A stretch of DNA of 64,000 nt from Nitrospira sp. (GCA_030123625.1 CP126121.1:2892179-2956178), one strand, 5' to 3'; positions 8,731-18,008 are shown, counted from the first letter of the stretch. Numbers and translations: made by a program. The notes: generated by a model not told the origin, from the letters alone.

Positions 8731-9497
8731 TTCCAGCGTGTCGACTCCACGACGCGATGCGTGAGGAACAGCATGAGCGCCAATCCGCTTCCGAAGTACA
8801 CGAGGTCGCTCGTGTCGATCAGTCCCCGCAGCAGGCGGTCATAGTGGTCCATGTATGAAAAATACGAGATGACGCGGCCTGCGGTGGTATCTCCGAAAAG
8901 GTTTCCCAATCCGGCGATCAGCCAGATGATCAGGAGCATACCGAAGCTGACAAAGGCGGCGACGATTTGATTTTCCGTGAGCGCCGAGGCAAATACGCCC
9001 ACGGAAAGGAACAGAGCCCCCAGCAGCACCATTCCCAAATAGCCGGTCCAGACGGGATTCCAATCGAAATCGCTGAAGAGCATCAGCACCGTCGGAACCA
9101 ACATCGTCAATCCTACGAGACCCAGATAGATTAAAAATACGCTGATGAATTTGCCGGCGATGATTTCATGAATCCTGATCGGCGAGGTCATTAAGAACTC
9201 AAAGGTGCGCAGCTTGCGCTCTTCCGCGAACAACCGCATGGTCAGGATGGGCAGAATAATCACCAGGACGATCCGCATGCTTGCGAAGAGATTCCTGAAG
9301 ACCAGATCGTTCAAGTTGATCTGGGCCATGCCTCCTTGCATCTGCATCAGTTGGATGGCTTGCGCGCCGGCGAAACCGACGTAGAGATAGGAGAGCAGCC
9401 CGAAGATCAACAGAAAGACCGCACCGACCACGTAGACAATGGGGGAGACGAAATAGCCGCGCAATTCTTTGGCGATGACGGCCTGCACCGGGGTCAT
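8727..9497 (-). CDS. ABC-2 type transporter permease (GldF-like)
   Basis: 256 residues from the ATG at 9497, chosen because AGGAG lies five bases upstream; a longer frame running back to 9575 would read into the inserted repeat and lacks a ribosome-binding site. About six membrane segments are visible, including IVYVVGAVFLLIFGLLSYLYV and IVLVIILPILTM. The cytoplasmic motif MRLFAEERKLRTFEFLMTSPI is characteristic of ABC-2/GldF permeases. It pairs with the upstream ATPase gene and overlaps the GldG-like gene by four bases. In gliding Bacteroidetes the homologues support gliding, but outside that group they are general exporters of unknown cargo. Confidence 0.85.
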   Translation of the reverse strand: MTPVQAVIAKELRGYFVSPIVYVVGAVFLLIFGLLSYLYVGFAGAQAIQLMQMQGGMAQINLNDLVFRNLFASMRIVLVIILPILTMRLFAEERKLRTFEFLMTSPIRIHEIIAGKFISVFLIYLGLVGLTMLVPTVLMLFSDFDWNPVWTGYLGMVLLGALFLSVGVFASALTENQIVAAFVSFGMLLIIWLIAGLGNLFGDTTAGRVISYFSYMDHYDRLLRGLIDTSDLVYFGSGLALMLFLTHRVVESTRWK

Positions 9498-9816
9498 AAG
9501 GCTCCTAACAGGATGCTGAAAAAGTCCGCCAGCGGCGTTCTCGCATCGTTCAGAGGGCTCAACGTACCCGGGCATGAGCTGCTAAGAGCAGCTCGGGGCG
9601 GGCCGGGTGAAAAAGAATACGCTTCGCCTTTCAGACACTGGGCGCTCACCGACTCACGCCCGTCCGCAGACGTGACGCTCATTATTCTTCGCGTCGCGGA
9701 CCTCGCTGCGGCCTTGCTGGACAGCCTTTTTAAGCATCCTGAAGTTATTCTGGCGTTAGCACTAATCAAAACATTCAGCTACATCGTTCGCATGAATTGA
9801 GTTTTTCCGCAGCCTG
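9498..9816. other. Intergenic spacer inside the ABC exporter operon
   Basis: The gap between permease and ATPase genes is almost filled by the MITE-like repeat at 9510-9740. The permease ribosome-binding site sits immediately beside the left end of the repeat. The remaining ~75 bp next to the ATPase stop show no recognisable signal. Confidence 0.6.
9510..9740. mobile_element. MITE-like palindromic element, about 231 bp
   Basis: The left end AGGATGCTGAAAAAGTCC (9510-9527) is mirrored by GGACAGCCTTTTTAAGCATCCT at the right end (9719-9740), giving imperfect terminal inverted repeats. The inside shows no transposase, only frames without family resemblance. Size, inverted ends and position between operon genes suggest a non-autonomous miniature element. 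No clear target-site duplication was seen. I believe similar sequences recur in Nitrospira genomes, but this is from memory and unverified. Confidence 0.6.
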
Positions 9817-10803
9817 CTACGCGTCCGTCCTTTGAGCGGGGGCCATGCCGACCATGGTCTCAGTCGGCTCGGGGAGGTGGTCCTCGTGGCGCGTGAGCTG
9901 GAGGAAGACGTCTTCCAACGTCATCGATACGGTGCGAAGCTCAAGTAATCCCCACTGGTTCAACACGGCTACACGCGCGATCTCGTCGCGTAGATCGCGG
10001 CCCAGCTCGCATTCGATGAGGAAACTTCCTCCCGCCTGTCCGGGAATAACATTGAGAATGCCGGGAATCTCGCGAAACTTCATCTCACAGTCCGCCGGAC
10101 AGGTCTTGAGGGTTATCGAAATTTTCTCCGATTGACGCAATCGGGCCGACAACTGTTCAGGGGTATCTTCCGCGACGATGCGGCCTTTATTGATGATGAC
10201 CACCCGTTGGCAGACTGCGGTGGCCTCCGGCAGAATATGAGTGCTGAGAATCACGGAATGCGAGCCGGCCAGGCTCTTGATGAGCTCTCGGATTTCAATG
10301 ATCTGCTTGGGGTCAAGACCCACCGTCGGCTCGTCGAGGATCAGCACCGGCGGATCGTGTAACAGCGCTTGCGCCAGCCCCACCCGCTGACGATACCCGC
10401 GTGAAAGGTTGCCGATCAGCCGATGACGGACGGAGCCCAACTCAAGCCGTCCGATAGATTGATCGAGCGCCGACGAGAGCTTCGGTCCCGTGATCCCACG
10501 GAGCCGGCCGACAAAGGCCAGATATTCCGCTACCGTGAATTCTTGGTAGACCGGCGGAGTTTCCGGCAAGTAGCCGATCTGCCGCTTCACCTCCAATGGC
10601 TGCTCGGTGCAATCAAAACCCGCCACTCGTGCCGTGCCTTCTGTCGCCGGCATGAAACAGGTCAAAATCCGCATAGTGGTGGTTTTGCCCGCGCCATTGG
10701 GGCCGAGGAATGCCAACACCTCTCCCTTGGCCACCGAGAAGGTGACGCGATCGATAGCCGTATGATGGCCATATCGCTTGGTAATGTTTTGAACGTCGAT
10801 CAC
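9817..10803 (-). CDS. ABC transporter ATP-binding protein (GldA-like)
   Basis: 328 residues. Walker A is GPNGAGKTTT (about residues 34-43), the signature loop LSRGYRQRVGLAQALL precedes Walker B with its catalytic Glu (PVLILDEPTVGLDP), and the switch His is in STHILPEA. The ~90-residue C-terminal extension is typical of the ABC-2 exporter ATPases. It is the first gene of the four-gene operon and would power export through the GldF-like permease. Its promoter is predicted 79-107 bp upstream. Confidence 0.9.
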   Translation of the reverse strand: MIDVQNITKRYGHHTAIDRVTFSVAKGEVLAFLGPNGAGKTTTMRILTCFMPATEGTARVAGFDCTEQPLEVKRQIGYLPETPPVYQEFTVAEYLAFVGRLRGITGPKLSSALDQSIGRLELGSVRHRLIGNLSRGYRQRVGLAQALLHDPPVLILDEPTVGLDPKQIIEIRELIKSLAGSHSVILSTHILPEATAVCQRVVIINKGRIVAEDTPEQLSARLRQSEKISITLKTCPADCEMKFREIPGILNVIPGQAGGSFLIECELGRDLRDEIARVAVLNQWGLLELRTVSMTLEDVFLQLTRHEDHLPEPTETMVGMAPAQRTDA

Positions 10804-11209
10804 GAATGGATATCGGTGCGAACAATCGCAGAGAACGAGGCAGTACCGCTCTCGACACTACACCATGTTGTTTGATCGCGGATCTTACTCATTCCGTCCG
10901 AGGCAGTCAATATAGAGTCTGGAGTATTGAGCAGAATGGATCATCTACAAGTCCTACTCCTCGTTGCAGACTCTCGTCGACCAATAGATGTTGAATTTAA
11001 GTTCGGGCTCCTTTATATAGGAATCCCGAGGAAGCCTATCCTTTTCCATGTTCCCTGCGGTCACACTCTCGATCACGGAACGGATGAGTCCATACGGAGG
11101 TAGGGGAACCGGTACGCCGGTCGGTATTGTCGAAGTCCCATGCCTTTCATACTGTGGATCGACCGGAGATCCCATTGTTGACATCAGAAGAGGAGGCGCG
11201 ATACCCAGC
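10804..11209. other. Divergent intergenic region between ABC operon and RlpA-like gene
   Basis: It holds the leader and promoter of the minus-strand ABC operon (10882-10910). The rest up to the RlpA-like start has no convincing gene. The open frame that runs back to 11048 ahead of the RlpA-like protein has no signal-peptide or domain character before residue 55 and is treated as non-coding. Confidence 0.5.
10882..10910 (-). promoter_or_regulatory. Sigma-70 promoter for the Gld-type ABC operon
   Basis: On the minus strand: -35 TTGACT (10910-10905), a 17-base spacer, and -10 TAAGAT (10887-10882). Spacing and position, about 75 bp before the ATPase start, fit a housekeeping promoter. Confidence 0.55.
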
Positions 11210-11845
11210 ATGTACACTGAGCATCATCACAGACGGCTCTTATCGTCCACATCCTCCGCAATAATCCTGTGCCTGTCGTTGGGGGCCTGTTCTTGGGTTC
11301 CTAAAGGGGATGGCCAACTGGATGTGGGGATCAAAGATCGAGGCGTCGCTTCATGGTATGGTGAACAGTTCCATGGCCGACAAGCGGCGAACGGCGAGCT
11401 GTTCGATATGGAAGCGCTGACGGCTGCTCATCGGACCATACCGCTCGGCAGTGTTGTGCGTGTCGTCAATTTGACGAATGGGAAACATCTCTATGTGCGG
11501 ATTACCGACCGCGGTCCCTACGAAAAGGGCCGCATCCTCGACCTTTCCCACGGTGCTGCCGTCCGGTTAGGCATGGAGCATGGAGGATTGGCGCATGTGC
11601 AGATTGAAATTGTCGGCGAACGCCGCCCGGAGCTGACGTTGCTGTCGGAAGAGTTTTTAGATCGAGCTGCTTCACTTTTTGCCGATACGGTGCCGCAGGC
11701 TAATCGAACGTCACCTGGGATGACCTCTCCGGCTCGAAATTTCCCCAGCGACTTCTGGATTGGAAGGCGCAATCGCTGGGCCTTTGTGATGCTTGCGGTG
11801 GCTCAACCGGCCTACACTCCCGTCGCGTCGTTGGTCTTGAACTAA
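11210..11845 (+). CDS. RlpA-like septal ring lytic transglycosylase domain lipoprotein
   Basis: 211 residues from the ATG at 11210. This start puts a short basic region (MYTEHHHRRLL) and a hydrophobic core before the lipobox LSLGAC. The double-psi beta-barrel RlpA core follows, with GVASWYGEQFHGRQAANGE, then MEALTAAHRTIPLGSVVRV and VRITDRGPY, the last carrying the conserved Asp; together these identify the family. Homologues cleave naked peptidoglycan glycans at the septum; whether this one is active is not certain. AGGAGG lies 13 bases upstream, slightly far. A C-terminal SPOR domain, present in some RlpA proteins, is absent here. Confidence 0.85.
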   Translation: MYTEHHHRRLLSSTSSAIILCLSLGACSWVPKGDGQLDVGIKDRGVASWYGEQFHGRQAANGELFDMEALTAAHRTIPLGSVVRVVNLTNGKHLYVRITDRGPYEKGRILDLSHGAAVRLGMEHGGLAHVQIEIVGERRPELTLLSEEFLDRAASLFADTVPQANRTSPGMTSPARNFPSDFWIGRRNRWAFVMLAVAQPAYTPVASLVLN

Positions 11846-12003
11846 GCTCCATTTTGCTGATCACGCCCAGTGGGCTTCCTGGCCTGCCAATGATGCCCCC
11901 GGCAGTTCTGTCCAGGTTGACAGTATGCAAAGCTCTCTACTAGACTGCATCTTTCTATCGGCAGCCGACAATGCGGAGTGGATCGAAGGGGAGGTATGAA
12001 TCA

Positions 12004-12219
12004 ATGGCCAAGAAACGCGCAGCGGAACCGGATGAAGCGAGGTTGAAGAAGAAAGTCGCCGCCAAATTGACCAATCACGGCAATCCGGAAGGAGACGCCG
12101 CACTCCGGTCATTGCGGAAACGGTTGAAAAGAGAACAGCGGAAACGGCGGGCCCTCGCGCAGCGGAAGAAACGAGCGGCTGGAAGCACGGGTGCGGCTGC
12201 CACTCCTGTGTCGGCATAG
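12004..12219 (+). CDS. Small highly basic protein of unknown function
   Basis: 71 residues starting MAKKRAAEPDE, with GGGGAGG nine bases before the ATG. Nearly a third of the residues are Lys or Arg, concentrated in a central RSLRKRLKREQRKRR stretch, and the tail is Ala/Gly/Thr rich. It could bind nucleic acid, but I recognise no family. It ends just before the HEAT-repeat gene and may be cotranscribed with it. Confidence 0.6.
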   Translation: MAKKRAAEPDEARLKKKVAAKLTNHGNPEGDAALRSLRKRLKREQRKRRALAQRKKRAAGSTGAAATPVSA

Positions 12220-12256
12220 TTTTTCAGTGGCCATAGTCGAATTAGATACTGATTCC

Positions 12257-13084
12257 ATGGAACAAGACCCGAAACATTTCTCCGAAGGCAGTAGCCCTCT
12301 CAGCCGACAAGCCGATGAGCCCATCGCCGACCCTGCGAGCGATCAGAGGCAGGTTGATTTTCCCTCTGTCGACGCATCAGTGGTCGGCCAAGATACTGCC
12401 GCGCTCGACGAAGAACAGATAAAGGATGAAATCGACATCCAGATCGATCTGTTGAGTGATCCCGACTGGGTCGTTCGCCGCGAAGCCATTATTACCCTGG
12501 GCGAGATGGGGGACGAGCGCTGTGTCGAACCATTGGCCCGCGCATTGCGCGACGGTGATTGGCAGGTTCGAGAAGTCGCGATCGAAGGGTTGGGACAAGT
12601 GGGTTCTCCCGCCGTCGAAACCCTCCTCAAACTGCTTCGTGATTGGGAAGTTCGTAAATACGCCATCGCGGCGCTCGGGAAAATCCGTGACGAGCGGGTG
12701 CTCGATCCCCTGGTGCTTCAGTTTCGGAACGACGAGTTCAGAGATGATGCCGTCGATGCCTTGGTCGCGCTGGGTGAGCCGTCCGTCGAAAAGCTGATTG
12801 AAGCCCTTCGTGACAAAGATGAAAACGTTCGCAAGTGCGCCGTCCTCGCGTTGGGACGGATCAAGAGCAGCGAGGCCATTGATCCGCTCATTACGATGCT
12901 CGGTGATAAAGATTGGTTTACGCGGCTGACGGCCGCAGCCGCGTTGGAATCGATCGGTGACGAGCGTGGTCGCGAGGCGATCAAGCCGTTGCTCAAAGAC
13001 CCCGATATGGTCGTGAAGATGCGGGTCGAGCGCATTCTGGCAAAGTGGAAGAAGCAACCGATCTCTCAACCGGCCAACGCCTGA
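12257..13084 (+). CDS. HEAT-repeat protein
   Basis: 275 residues from the ATG at 12257 (a GTG at 12227 is an in-frame alternative; neither has a strong ribosome-binding site). An acidic, disordered N-terminal ~55 residues is followed by six or seven HEAT/PBS-lyase-type repeats of about 31 residues, each reading V-R-x-x-A-I/V-x-A-L-G-x-I-x-D-E-R (for example VRREAIITLGEMGDERCVEPL). It has no signal peptide, so it is probably cytoplasmic and acts as a protein-interaction scaffold. No enzyme motif is visible. Its partners are unknown. Confidence 0.8.
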   Translation: MEQDPKHFSEGSSPLSRQADEPIADPASDQRQVDFPSVDASVVGQDTAALDEEQIKDEIDIQIDLLSDPDWVVRREAIITLGEMGDERCVEPLARALRDGDWQVREVAIEGLGQVGSPAVETLLKLLRDWEVRKYAIAALGKIRDERVLDPLVLQFRNDEFRDDAVDALVALGEPSVEKLIEALRDKDENVRKCAVLALGRIKSSEAIDPLITMLGDKDWFTRLTAAAALESIGDERGREAIKPLLKDPDMVVKMRVERILAKWKKQPISQPANA

Positions 13085-13085
13085 G

Positions 13086-13541
13086 TCATTTATTCAGCAG
13101 CTGATCCATCCTTTGCTGAAGCTCATCCAACTTTTTCATCGACATCGGTTTCCCTGCCACAATGTCTGACTTGGCCTCCCGCAGCGATCCGGCCATGTCC
13201 CGCAGGGCGTTGGTCGAGTCATTGGACTTGGCTCCCTTTGTAATGGTCTCCACGGCATCGACGGCCTCGCCCAATTCTTTTGCTGCGTCACCGAAATTGC
13301 GGTCGGCGAAGTGTGCCTTCGCCTGGACCAACCGGGATTTGGCCTCCACGAGCCCCTGACGCCGACGGAGATCGCGCTCGATCCCGAGAGTCGTGTCCAA
13401 CACGTTTCTGGACACATCCTTCAACGACTGTTGAAGTTCCGCGACGGTTCGCTGCAGCGTCCCGACGGGCCGCTGTCCGAGGTAGTAGCCCGCTCCGAAT
13501 GCCGCGGCAAGCAACACCACAACAACGAAAAATTTAGCCAT
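13086..13541 (-). CDS. Membrane-anchored coiled-coil protein of unknown function
   Basis: 151 residues. An N-terminal membrane helix with a small-residue glycine face (FFVVVVLLAAAFGAGYYLG) is followed by a heptad-rich soluble part (TLQRTVAELQQSLKDVSRNVL, then repeated Ala/Lys/Asp helices) ending LDELQQRMDQLLNK. It is probably anchored with the helical part in the periplasm. It is the last of a minus-strand run after glgP and a HEAT-repeat gene, 12 bp after the latter. No family is recognised. Confidence 0.65.
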   Translation of the reverse strand: MAKFFVVVVLLAAAFGAGYYLGQRPVGTLQRTVAELQQSLKDVSRNVLDTTLGIERDLRRRQGLVEAKSRLVQAKAHFADRNFGDAAKELGEAVDAVETITKGAKSNDSTNALRDMAGSLREAKSDIVAGKPMSMKKLDELQQRMDQLLNK

Positions 13542-13553
13542 AGCGGTCCTTGT

Positions 13554-14963
13554 TTAGCGGCGACGTTTCGACGAACTCAATCGGGTCAACTGTTGGAACA
13601 GGCTGTTGGCCGTCGCGATACGCACGGTCTCATCCGAGTCCTGCAACCCTTTCACTAAGACGGGGATGGCACCGTCGCTGCTTTTCCGCAATCCCTTGGC
13701 GGCCATCATGCGAGGAAGCGGCTGCTGGTCCTGTAAGAGAGTTTGTAGCACCGCCAGGGCCTCTTTATCGGCAGAGGCACTCAATGCCTGCGCCGCTGCA
13801 CCGCGAATGGAAGGGTCGGGATGCCGAGCCAGCTCAGTTGCCAGCGTGAGGGCAGAGGTATCGCCGAGACGAATCAATCCTTCTGCGGCGCTGGCACGGA
13901 CATGAGGATTCGGATCTCTGGTGAGTGCCGACAACAAGGGCCGGTTTTCCTTGATGCCGAGCTTTCCGAGACTTGCCGCGGCTACGCCGCGCACCATCGC
14001 CATCTCGTCTCCGATTGCATGTGTCAGCGGAGCCACGCCGCCCGGAGACCCGAATTCTCCCAGTGCTCCGGCAGCGAACGTGCGCACCGATGGATCAGGA
14101 TCATACACAGCTTGGGCCAGGACCGCCAGGCTTGCCGGACGTTTGAGGCGTCCCAATACGCCAAGTGCGGCCATTCTCGTCTCTGCGTCCGGCAAGGTGG
14201 CTGCGCTGGTGATGTCGGCAAGCTTCTCGGACCGTCCCAGCTGAAACAGGGCGGCATACGCGAAAACAGCTTCAGGTCCGTCTTCTGTGCGCGCGACATC
14301 GAGCAATCGTTGTTGGACGTCCGCGGCATGAGCTTCTCCAAGCGCGGCCATGGCGGCGATGCGGACGGTCGGCATCTCATCCCGCAACGCACGACGCAAG
14401 GCGCCGGATTTCCCCGCGAGTCCGGCTTTTCCAATCGCCTCAGCGGCTCGGGCTCGTACCACGACGGAGGGATCGAGCAAACCATCCTCTAAAATCGCGG
14501 CGGTCTCCGGCAGTCCCAATTCCGCGAGGGCCGAGTAGGCCGCAATGCGAACATGCTCTTTTCGGTCTCGAACGTGGCTCGTGATTACTCCGAGTGCCAA
14601 CGGACGAAGAAGCGATGCATCATGCGGCTGCCCCGGCTGAACCAATTTCGCATAGACGGCCAGGGCTTCGTCCATTCGTCCCAGGCGGACATAGCTCAGC
14701 AAGGAGAGACGGAGAAAGGCTTTCGAGGGCGTCGCATCCGGTGGGAGATCTCGGTAGAGAGAGATCACTTCAGGGTAATCACCGGCCTTGAAGAGGGTTG
14801 CGGCTTTCGATTCGACTGTGGACGAGGTTTCAGCGGACGCAGTGAAGAGAGGAACTGTGATGAAAATCAGAATGAGCGTGATGACGACACGCGCTATTGT
14901 AATCGGATTGGAGGCCGGGTCGCGTATCACACGGCGACCCGCCGCATCGAACCGAGTCACCAT
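13554..14963 (-). CDS. Exported HEAT-repeat protein
   Basis: 469 residues from the ATG at 14963, which overlaps the end of glgP by seven bases (ATGGTGA), suggesting coupling. A hydrophobic segment at about residues 20-42 (ITIARVVITLILIFITVPLFTASAE) looks like a signal peptide or anchor. A short TPR-like part (KAATLFKAGDYPEVISLYR...) precedes at least ten HEAT/PBS-type repeats such as VRARAAEAIGKAGL and VRTFAAGALGEFG. It is likely a periplasmic or membrane-attached scaffold. It is unrelated at sequence level to the cytoplasmic HEAT protein nearby except for the repeat pattern. Confidence 0.75.
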   Translation of the reverse strand: MVTRFDAAGRRVIRDPASNPITIARVVITLILIFITVPLFTASAETSSTVESKAATLFKAGDYPEVISLYRDLPPDATPSKAFLRLSLLSYVRLGRMDEALAVYAKLVQPGQPHDASLLRPLALGVITSHVRDRKEHVRIAAYSALAELGLPETAAILEDGLLDPSVVVRARAAEAIGKAGLAGKSGALRRALRDEMPTVRIAAMAALGEAHAADVQQRLLDVARTEDGPEAVFAYAALFQLGRSEKLADITSAATLPDAETRMAALGVLGRLKRPASLAVLAQAVYDPDPSVRTFAAGALGEFGSPGGVAPLTHAIGDEMAMVRGVAAASLGKLGIKENRPLLSALTRDPNPHVRASAAEGLIRLGDTSALTLATELARHPDPSIRGAAAQALSASADKEALAVLQTLLQDQQPLPRMMAAKGLRKSSDGAIPVLVKGLQDSDETVRIATANSLFQQLTRLSSSKRRR

Positions 14964-17107
14964 GTCGTAGGGAGCCGCACCGTGGCGGGGCGGTACAGCA
15001 GGCTGACATAGTCCTTCAGCATGCGCGTGGTGCAGAACTGGGGCGCGATGGTACGGATACATTCTTTGACCATTTGGAGCCAGCCCCGAGGAATCCCGTC
15101 ACGATCGTGCTGATAGAACAGCGGCACGACTTCTTGTTCCAGCACGCGATAGAGTTGTTCGGCATCATGAAGATCTTGAGCCTGCGCATCGGCCTGTTCG
15201 CTCAGCGGTTGGAGGCCCCACCCATTGGCTCCGTTATAGCCTTCAACCCACCATCCGTCGAGGACACTGAGGTTCAACACGCCGTTCAGGGCGGCTTTCA
15301 TGCCGCTGGTGCCGCTGGCTTCCATCGGAAAACGAGGGGTGTTCAACCAAATGTCGACGCCTTGGACGAGATACTTCGCCATATGCATCTCGTAATCTTC
15401 AAGGAAGGCGATGCGGCCGCCCAGTTTGTGATCATGACAAAAGTTCAGCACTTCGTGAATGAAGTATCGACCGGGCTCATCGGCGGGGTGAGCCTTGCCG
15501 GCGAAGATAAGTTGGACCGGCCGCCATCGGTCTTGGAGGAGTGCTTTCAGCCGTTCCAGGTCTCGGAAGAGCAAGGTGGCCCGTTTGTACGTCGCGAACC
15601 GTCGGGCGAATCCAATGGTCAACGCCTCGGGATCCAAAAATGTACCGCGTGTGAGGACTTGAGAGGGCTGCAGATGGCCGTGCATCCAACCGACCCTGGC
15701 TCGTTCACGAATAAACCCCATCAGTTTTCGCTTCATCGTTTGCCGAACAGCCCACAACTCATGATCGGGGACATCCATCACCCGCTGCCACATCGCCGGA
15801 TCATCGCAGGTCTGGGTCCAGGTCGGGCTGAGCGACTTGCTGTACAGGTGGTGCAGTTCCGGCGAGACCCACGTCGGCGCATGAACGCCGTTGGTCACAC
15901 TGCGGATAGGGATCTGGTCGGTCGGCAATCCCGGCCAGAAGTGCTGCCACATCTCGCGAGTCACTCGCCCATGTTCGCGGCTGACTCCGTTGACGTGGGC
16001 CGACAGGCGCATGACCAGTGCGGTCATGTTGAACCCGTGCCCTCGCGATTCCGGCGTTTCACCGAGACGGAGAAATTCATCGCGCGAGAGGCTCAGTTGT
16101 TCCCAGTAGCCGGCAAAGTACCGATCCATCAGGTGGTGCGGGAAGACATCGTGCCCGGCCGGCACGGGTGTATGCGTCGTGAACACGGTGCTCTGACGGA
16201 CCAGCTCGCTGGCTTCCGCATGGGACGAACCCTTTTGGACAAATTCGCGGATCCGCTCCAGGGTGAGAAAGGCCGAGTGACCTTCGTTGGCATGCCACAC
16301 CGCCGGAGAGATGCCGAGCGATCGCAACATGCGCACGCCGCCGATGCCCAGCAAAATTTCCTGACAGAGCCGCATTTCTTGATCCCCGCCGTAGAGACGG
16401 GCGGAGAGAGCACGGTCCTCCGGGCTATTTTCCGGCACATCCGTATCGATGAGAAAGAGCGGGATCCGTCCCACCAGCACTTTCCAGACGGCCGCAATCA
16501 CACGACGGCTGCCCATTTCCACGGCAAACCGGCATGGTTCTCCCGACGGAGTCACCGCCAGATGAACCGGAGATTCGTCCCGGTTGAAAGGGGCGTAGGC
16601 CGCTTCTTGCCAACCTTCCGGCGTGATCCGTTGGCGGAAATATCCTTGCGGGTACATGAATCCGATGCCGACGAGCGGCAAGCCGAGGTCGCTCGCCTCT
16701 TTACAGTGGTCTCCGGCCAAGATTCCGAGACCGCCGCTATAAATCGGCACGGACGCATGCAATCCGAATTCTGCCGAAAAGTACGCGATGGTGGTCTTCG
16801 TCAAATCGGCATGGTGCGTTCCGGCCCAACTCTTCTTATTGGCAAGATACTCATCGAATAGGCGGAATACCGCCGAGTATTGGCGGAGGAACGACGGGTC
16901 TTCGGCCAAACGCGCCAACCGGTCCGGTTTGACATCAGACAAGAGTTTGACCGGGTTGTGGTTCGTGAGAAACCACAAGGTCGGGTCGACGACTTCGAAC
17001 AGCTGGCGTGCCTCCAACGTCCAACTCCACCAGAGATTTTGCGCCAGCTCGGGAAGCCGATGGAGGTTCTGGGGAAGGGAATTATTCACCATATTAGAAG
17101 AATCCAC
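14957..17107 (-). CDS. glgP: Alpha-glucan (glycogen) phosphorylase
   Basis: About 716 residues, the short form of the family. The GTG at 17107 is chosen because AAGGAG lies five bases upstream; other in-frame starts are ATG 17092 and a farther one at 17131. It releases glucose-1-phosphate from the ends of alpha-1,4-glucans using pyridoxal phosphate. Visible motifs include the N-terminal NLWWSWTLEAR, YFSAEFGLHASVPIYSGGLGILAGDH, HANEGHSAF, ANVNGVS-like HVNGVSREH, and the cofactor-site region EASGTSGMKAALNGVLNLSVLDGWW near residue 600. It implies glycogen or maltodextrin storage. A HEAT-repeat gene is coupled downstream. Confidence 0.92.
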   Translation of the reverse strand: MDSSNMVNNSLPQNLHRLPELAQNLWWSWTLEARQLFEVVDPTLWFLTNHNPVKLLSDVKPDRLARLAEDPSFLRQYSAVFRLFDEYLANKKSWAGTHHADLTKTTIAYFSAEFGLHASVPIYSGGLGILAGDHCKEASDLGLPLVGIGFMYPQGYFRQRITPEGWQEAAYAPFNRDESPVHLAVTPSGEPCRFAVEMGSRRVIAAVWKVLVGRIPLFLIDTDVPENSPEDRALSARLYGGDQEMRLCQEILLGIGGVRMLRSLGISPAVWHANEGHSAFLTLERIREFVQKGSSHAEASELVRQSTVFTTHTPVPAGHDVFPHHLMDRYFAGYWEQLSLSRDEFLRLGETPESRGHGFNMTALVMRLSAHVNGVSREHGRVTREMWQHFWPGLPTDQIPIRSVTNGVHAPTWVSPELHHLYSKSLSPTWTQTCDDPAMWQRVMDVPDHELWAVRQTMKRKLMGFIRERARVGWMHGHLQPSQVLTRGTFLDPEALTIGFARRFATYKRATLLFRDLERLKALLQDRWRPVQLIFAGKAHPADEPGRYFIHEVLNFCHDHKLGGRIAFLEDYEMHMAKYLVQGVDIWLNTPRFPMEASGTSGMKAALNGVLNLSVLDGWWVEGYNGANGWGLQPLSEQADAQAQDLHDAEQLYRVLEQEVVPLFYQHDRDGIPRGWLQMVKECIRTIAPQFCTTRMLKDYVSLLYRPATVRLPTTW

Positions 17108-17171
17108 AAACACTCCTTTGGTCAAGATCACGCAATCGGTATCGGCAATGACGGACGATCACAGGCCGGAA

Positions 17172-18008
17172 TCAGGCGTGCCCTGCCTTATGCCACGAGA
17201 TCCATTCTTTGGAGAATGCCACGGCGGCATACCGTTCGCCAAGGATTTTTGCGACCCGATTTAGGAGTTTGGTGAGTTGTTGGAGTTCGGAGGGAGTAAG
17301 GTCCTCACGGAACCGTGGGTGGAGTCCCCAGCGGGTCTCAACCTCTTCACCGGAGACACTCGACATGAGACTGACCAGCTTGATCTCCTGGCCGGTCGTT
17401 TTCTCTTGTTCGGCGACGTTCGCGACGGACGCGGGCGCACCCTCCGACGCGTCATGAGAGGGAGGAGCCTGTCCTTGCAGTATCGAGCTGAGGGCCGGCA
17501 CGACGGCACTCGCACAGAGGGTCGCTGCCGAACTGAGCTGTGCGTTGCCGGGAGCACCGAGGGCGTCAGCCACCTTATCGCCGAACTCGTGAAACATCTC
17601 GTTCTTAGTCTTGGAGTCTTCGGAAATCAGGAACTTGTACTTCTCGTAGGTCTGGCGACTTTGCGCGACCGTCGTGCCGATCGTCAGCACGATTTCCATC
17701 TGATCCGCGTTGTTCCCGAACGCCGGTTCCAGCACACGCTTCAACTGTTGCGCCACGGCGTCTTCCAATCCGTTCATGAACTCCATCTGGTCTTTTAACG
17801 GGACGTGCAGGGCCACCAGCCGGTCCGTGAGGTTGAACATGATCTTGAGAAATTCCAAGTAGACGCTCCATTCATCCTGGCGCTTGAGCTTCAGCGCCTG
17901 CTTGGGCGCATTGCGCTTCACCATCGTGACCGATTCGCCCGACACGGCGAGCATCAGCTCCGCCAGTTGGCGCAGTCGCTCCTTGTATTCAATATTGACT
18001 GTGGCCAT
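17172..18008 (-). CDS. Conserved-looking protein of unknown function
   Basis: 278 residues from MATVNIEYKERL; an ATG six codons earlier (18026) is possible, and neither has a good ribosome-binding site. It is mostly helical, with no signal peptide or membrane helix. The N-terminal ~150 residues are rich in Leu/Lys/Glu. A linker of Ala/Ser/Pro/Glu (about 185-215) separates a C-terminal helical segment (DLTPSELQQLTKLLNRVAKILGERY). I do not recognise a family. It lies 64 bp upstream of glgP on the same strand. Confidence 0.65.
   Translation of the reverse strand: MATVNIEYKERLRQLAELMLAVSGESVTMVKRNAPKQALKLKRQDEWSVYLEFLKIMFNLTDRLVALHVPLKDQMEFMNGLEDAVAQQLKRVLEPAFGNNADQMEIVLTIGTTVAQSRQTYEKYKFLISEDSKTKNEMFHEFGDKVADALGAPGNAQLSSAATLCASAVVPALSSILQGQAPPSHDASEGAPASVANVAEQEKTTGQEIKLVSLMSSVSGEEVETRWGLHPRFREDLTPSELQQLTKLLNRVAKILGERYAAVAFSKEWISWHKAGHA

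Noticed and set aside
9494..9769. 91-codon protein gene within the MITE-like element
   Set aside because: No ribosome-binding site or domain; the frame is a by-product of the palindromic element.
11048..11209. Longer N-terminus for the RlpA-like protein
   Set aside because: It would bury the signal peptide at residues 55-80; the ATG at 11210 places it properly.
12377..13069. 230-codon antisense frame in the HEAT-repeat gene
   Set aside because: Periodic repeat of the sense gene keeps the antisense frame open; no independent start signal or domain.
15074..16861. 595-codon open frame antisense to glgP
   Set aside because: glgP on the other strand has clear family motifs along its whole length; the antisense product has none.
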